NCBI RefSeq assembly: GCF_048544455.1
Contig: NC_133538.1
Span: 36,457,469 to 36,521,468 of the forward strand
DNA length: 64,000 nucleotides
Direction of reading: 5' to 3'
From: Silene latifolia
Taxonomy: Eukaryota > Streptophyta > Magnoliopsida > Caryophyllales > Caryophyllaceae
In this document: piece by piece, positions 63,080 through 64,000 of the stretch
Layout: every line of letters starts with the position of its first letter
Numbering within the stretch: position 1 is the first letter of the stretch
The notes under the pieces: model-generated
The model's input: the letters and a program-made list of their open reading frames with translations, nothing else
Told to the model about the DNA's origin: nothing
The model's database searches: none
Made by a program: the position numbers and the translations under genes

Positions 63080-64000
63080 CACCCCCCTTTATAAAAGAGA
63101 CTTAAGCTAGGCATCTCAGATAAAAGACAGTGTCACCATCTCACTTGCATGAGCTAAATAGTATAAGAAACAAACGATTCAAGATACTTTAAATAAAATA
63201 TTAAACAGTGCAGTGAATTATCCCAAAATGGACTACAATCACACGGCCAACTAACGGTCATGCAAATAAACTTTAAATTATAATCCGACAAATTAAGTGA
63301 TAAATAAATGGTAAAGTTTGACTATTAAACATAAATAAAAGTGATGACTCTTATCCAAGCTCACACATCCCAGCCAAGCCACATCCATCAAGCTAGACCT
63401 ACTTGTTATCTGCTTCCATGACGGAAACAGTAATTAAAAGGACACATAAACACATACAAGTCAACCTCATGATTCTATAACAAATAAAAGGACCACATGT
63501 GAATACTATAAAATAAACAACGCAATATATACGATTCCACAATGCCACTGTCTTATTAATAAGTCACAAGTTGTCTATTGCCGAGGCTCTCAGCCTAAGC
63601 TCAACCACGCCAGGTCCAAAAAAAGTCTGAACACCATGCCCTGCCTGTCTTATCCACAACCAAGGTCCACGACTCTTCCACATCCTCGTGCCTGGCCTAT
63701 CCAATTTAGGTCCACAACCGAAGCCGTGCCTGACCTATCCAAATCACAAACCAACCCGCAATATCGTTGCCAAAACAGAATAACCAAAGCTTAAACAATT
63801 CTTTCACTATAATAAATAATTGCCATGTATTTTGATACCAACAATTCCAAGCCCCTTTTACGTGAATTATAATAACATACTAATGCCAAATGCAATACGT
63901 TAAGATGAAAATAAGATAAAAACAACCAGTGAATAGTCAACGACAACACCCAAGCCACGGCCATAAGAACCACACGCCACTCTTATTCGGCCCAAAGGCC
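63075..64000 (+). mobile_element. Start of another LTR element, leaving the window
   Basis: TGTAACACCCCCCTTTATAA is a very common start of plant Ty3/Gypsy LTRs. The following 926 bp have no ORF of note and contain direct copies of GCCTGNCCTATCCA (near 63644, 63690 and 63728). The other LTR end and the duplication are outside the window. Confidence 0.5.

Overview
This window is plant nuclear DNA, almost certainly from a dicot, and consists nearly entirely of transposable elements inserted into one another. I see no intact host gene. The repeated TACTCCG/CGGAGTA tract, a Tat-lineage Gypsy element with an antisense extra ORF, and a Sirevirus with a long extra 3' ORF would fit Caryophyllales. That placement is inference only.

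Layout from the left. Positions 1-6498 hold the 3' part of a Sirevirus-like Ty1/Copia element (+): pol broken by frameshifts, a 675-residue extra ORF, polypurine tracts and a 1.4-kb LTR. Positions 6499-9287 are unassigned sequence with a hAT-type MITE (8153-8836, perfect 8-bp duplication). Two related Helitrons then lie almost end to end (9288-12657 and from 12662), the second carrying a decayed Helitron helicase. A CACTA transposon (CACTA-I, 15117-20564) carries a TNP2 transposase and a striking run of hairpins.

From about 20.6 kb to 62.4 kb the framework is one old Tat-lineage Ty3/Gypsy element on the minus strand. Its 5' end and gag lie on the right, the integrase C-terminus and a plus-strand extra ORF on the left. 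It is split by later insertions: a gag-protease-only Athila-like element (22205-30645, duplication CAAGC), a Copia element (30751-49867, duplication AAAAT), a small Helitron (55160-56607) and a solo LTR (58470-61174, duplication CTATG). The Copia element is 19 kb long because a second CACTA transposon (CACTA-II, 32440-43222, duplication TTA) sits in its leader. CACTA-II in turn holds captured fragments of a methionyl-tRNA synthetase gene and an LRR receptor-like protein gene, plus a long-inverted-repeat insertion. At the right end are a tRNA-derived SINE, a probable Tat LTR with a 27-nt poly-C run, an ORF fragment and the start of another LTR element that leaves the window.

No element looks able to move by itself. 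Every polyprotein has stops, frameshifts or lost catalytic residues (RT motif YIDY in the Tat element, integrase Asp to Asn in the inner Copia). The least expected signals are: (1) eight distinct sites in the gag-protease element carrying two TCGATCGA palindromes exactly 21 bp apart; (2) three consecutive hairpins, one with arms of about 100 nt, before the CACTA-I transposase ORF; (3) the gene fragments inside CACTA-II; and (4) tRNA-like A and B boxes inside the inner Copia LTR.
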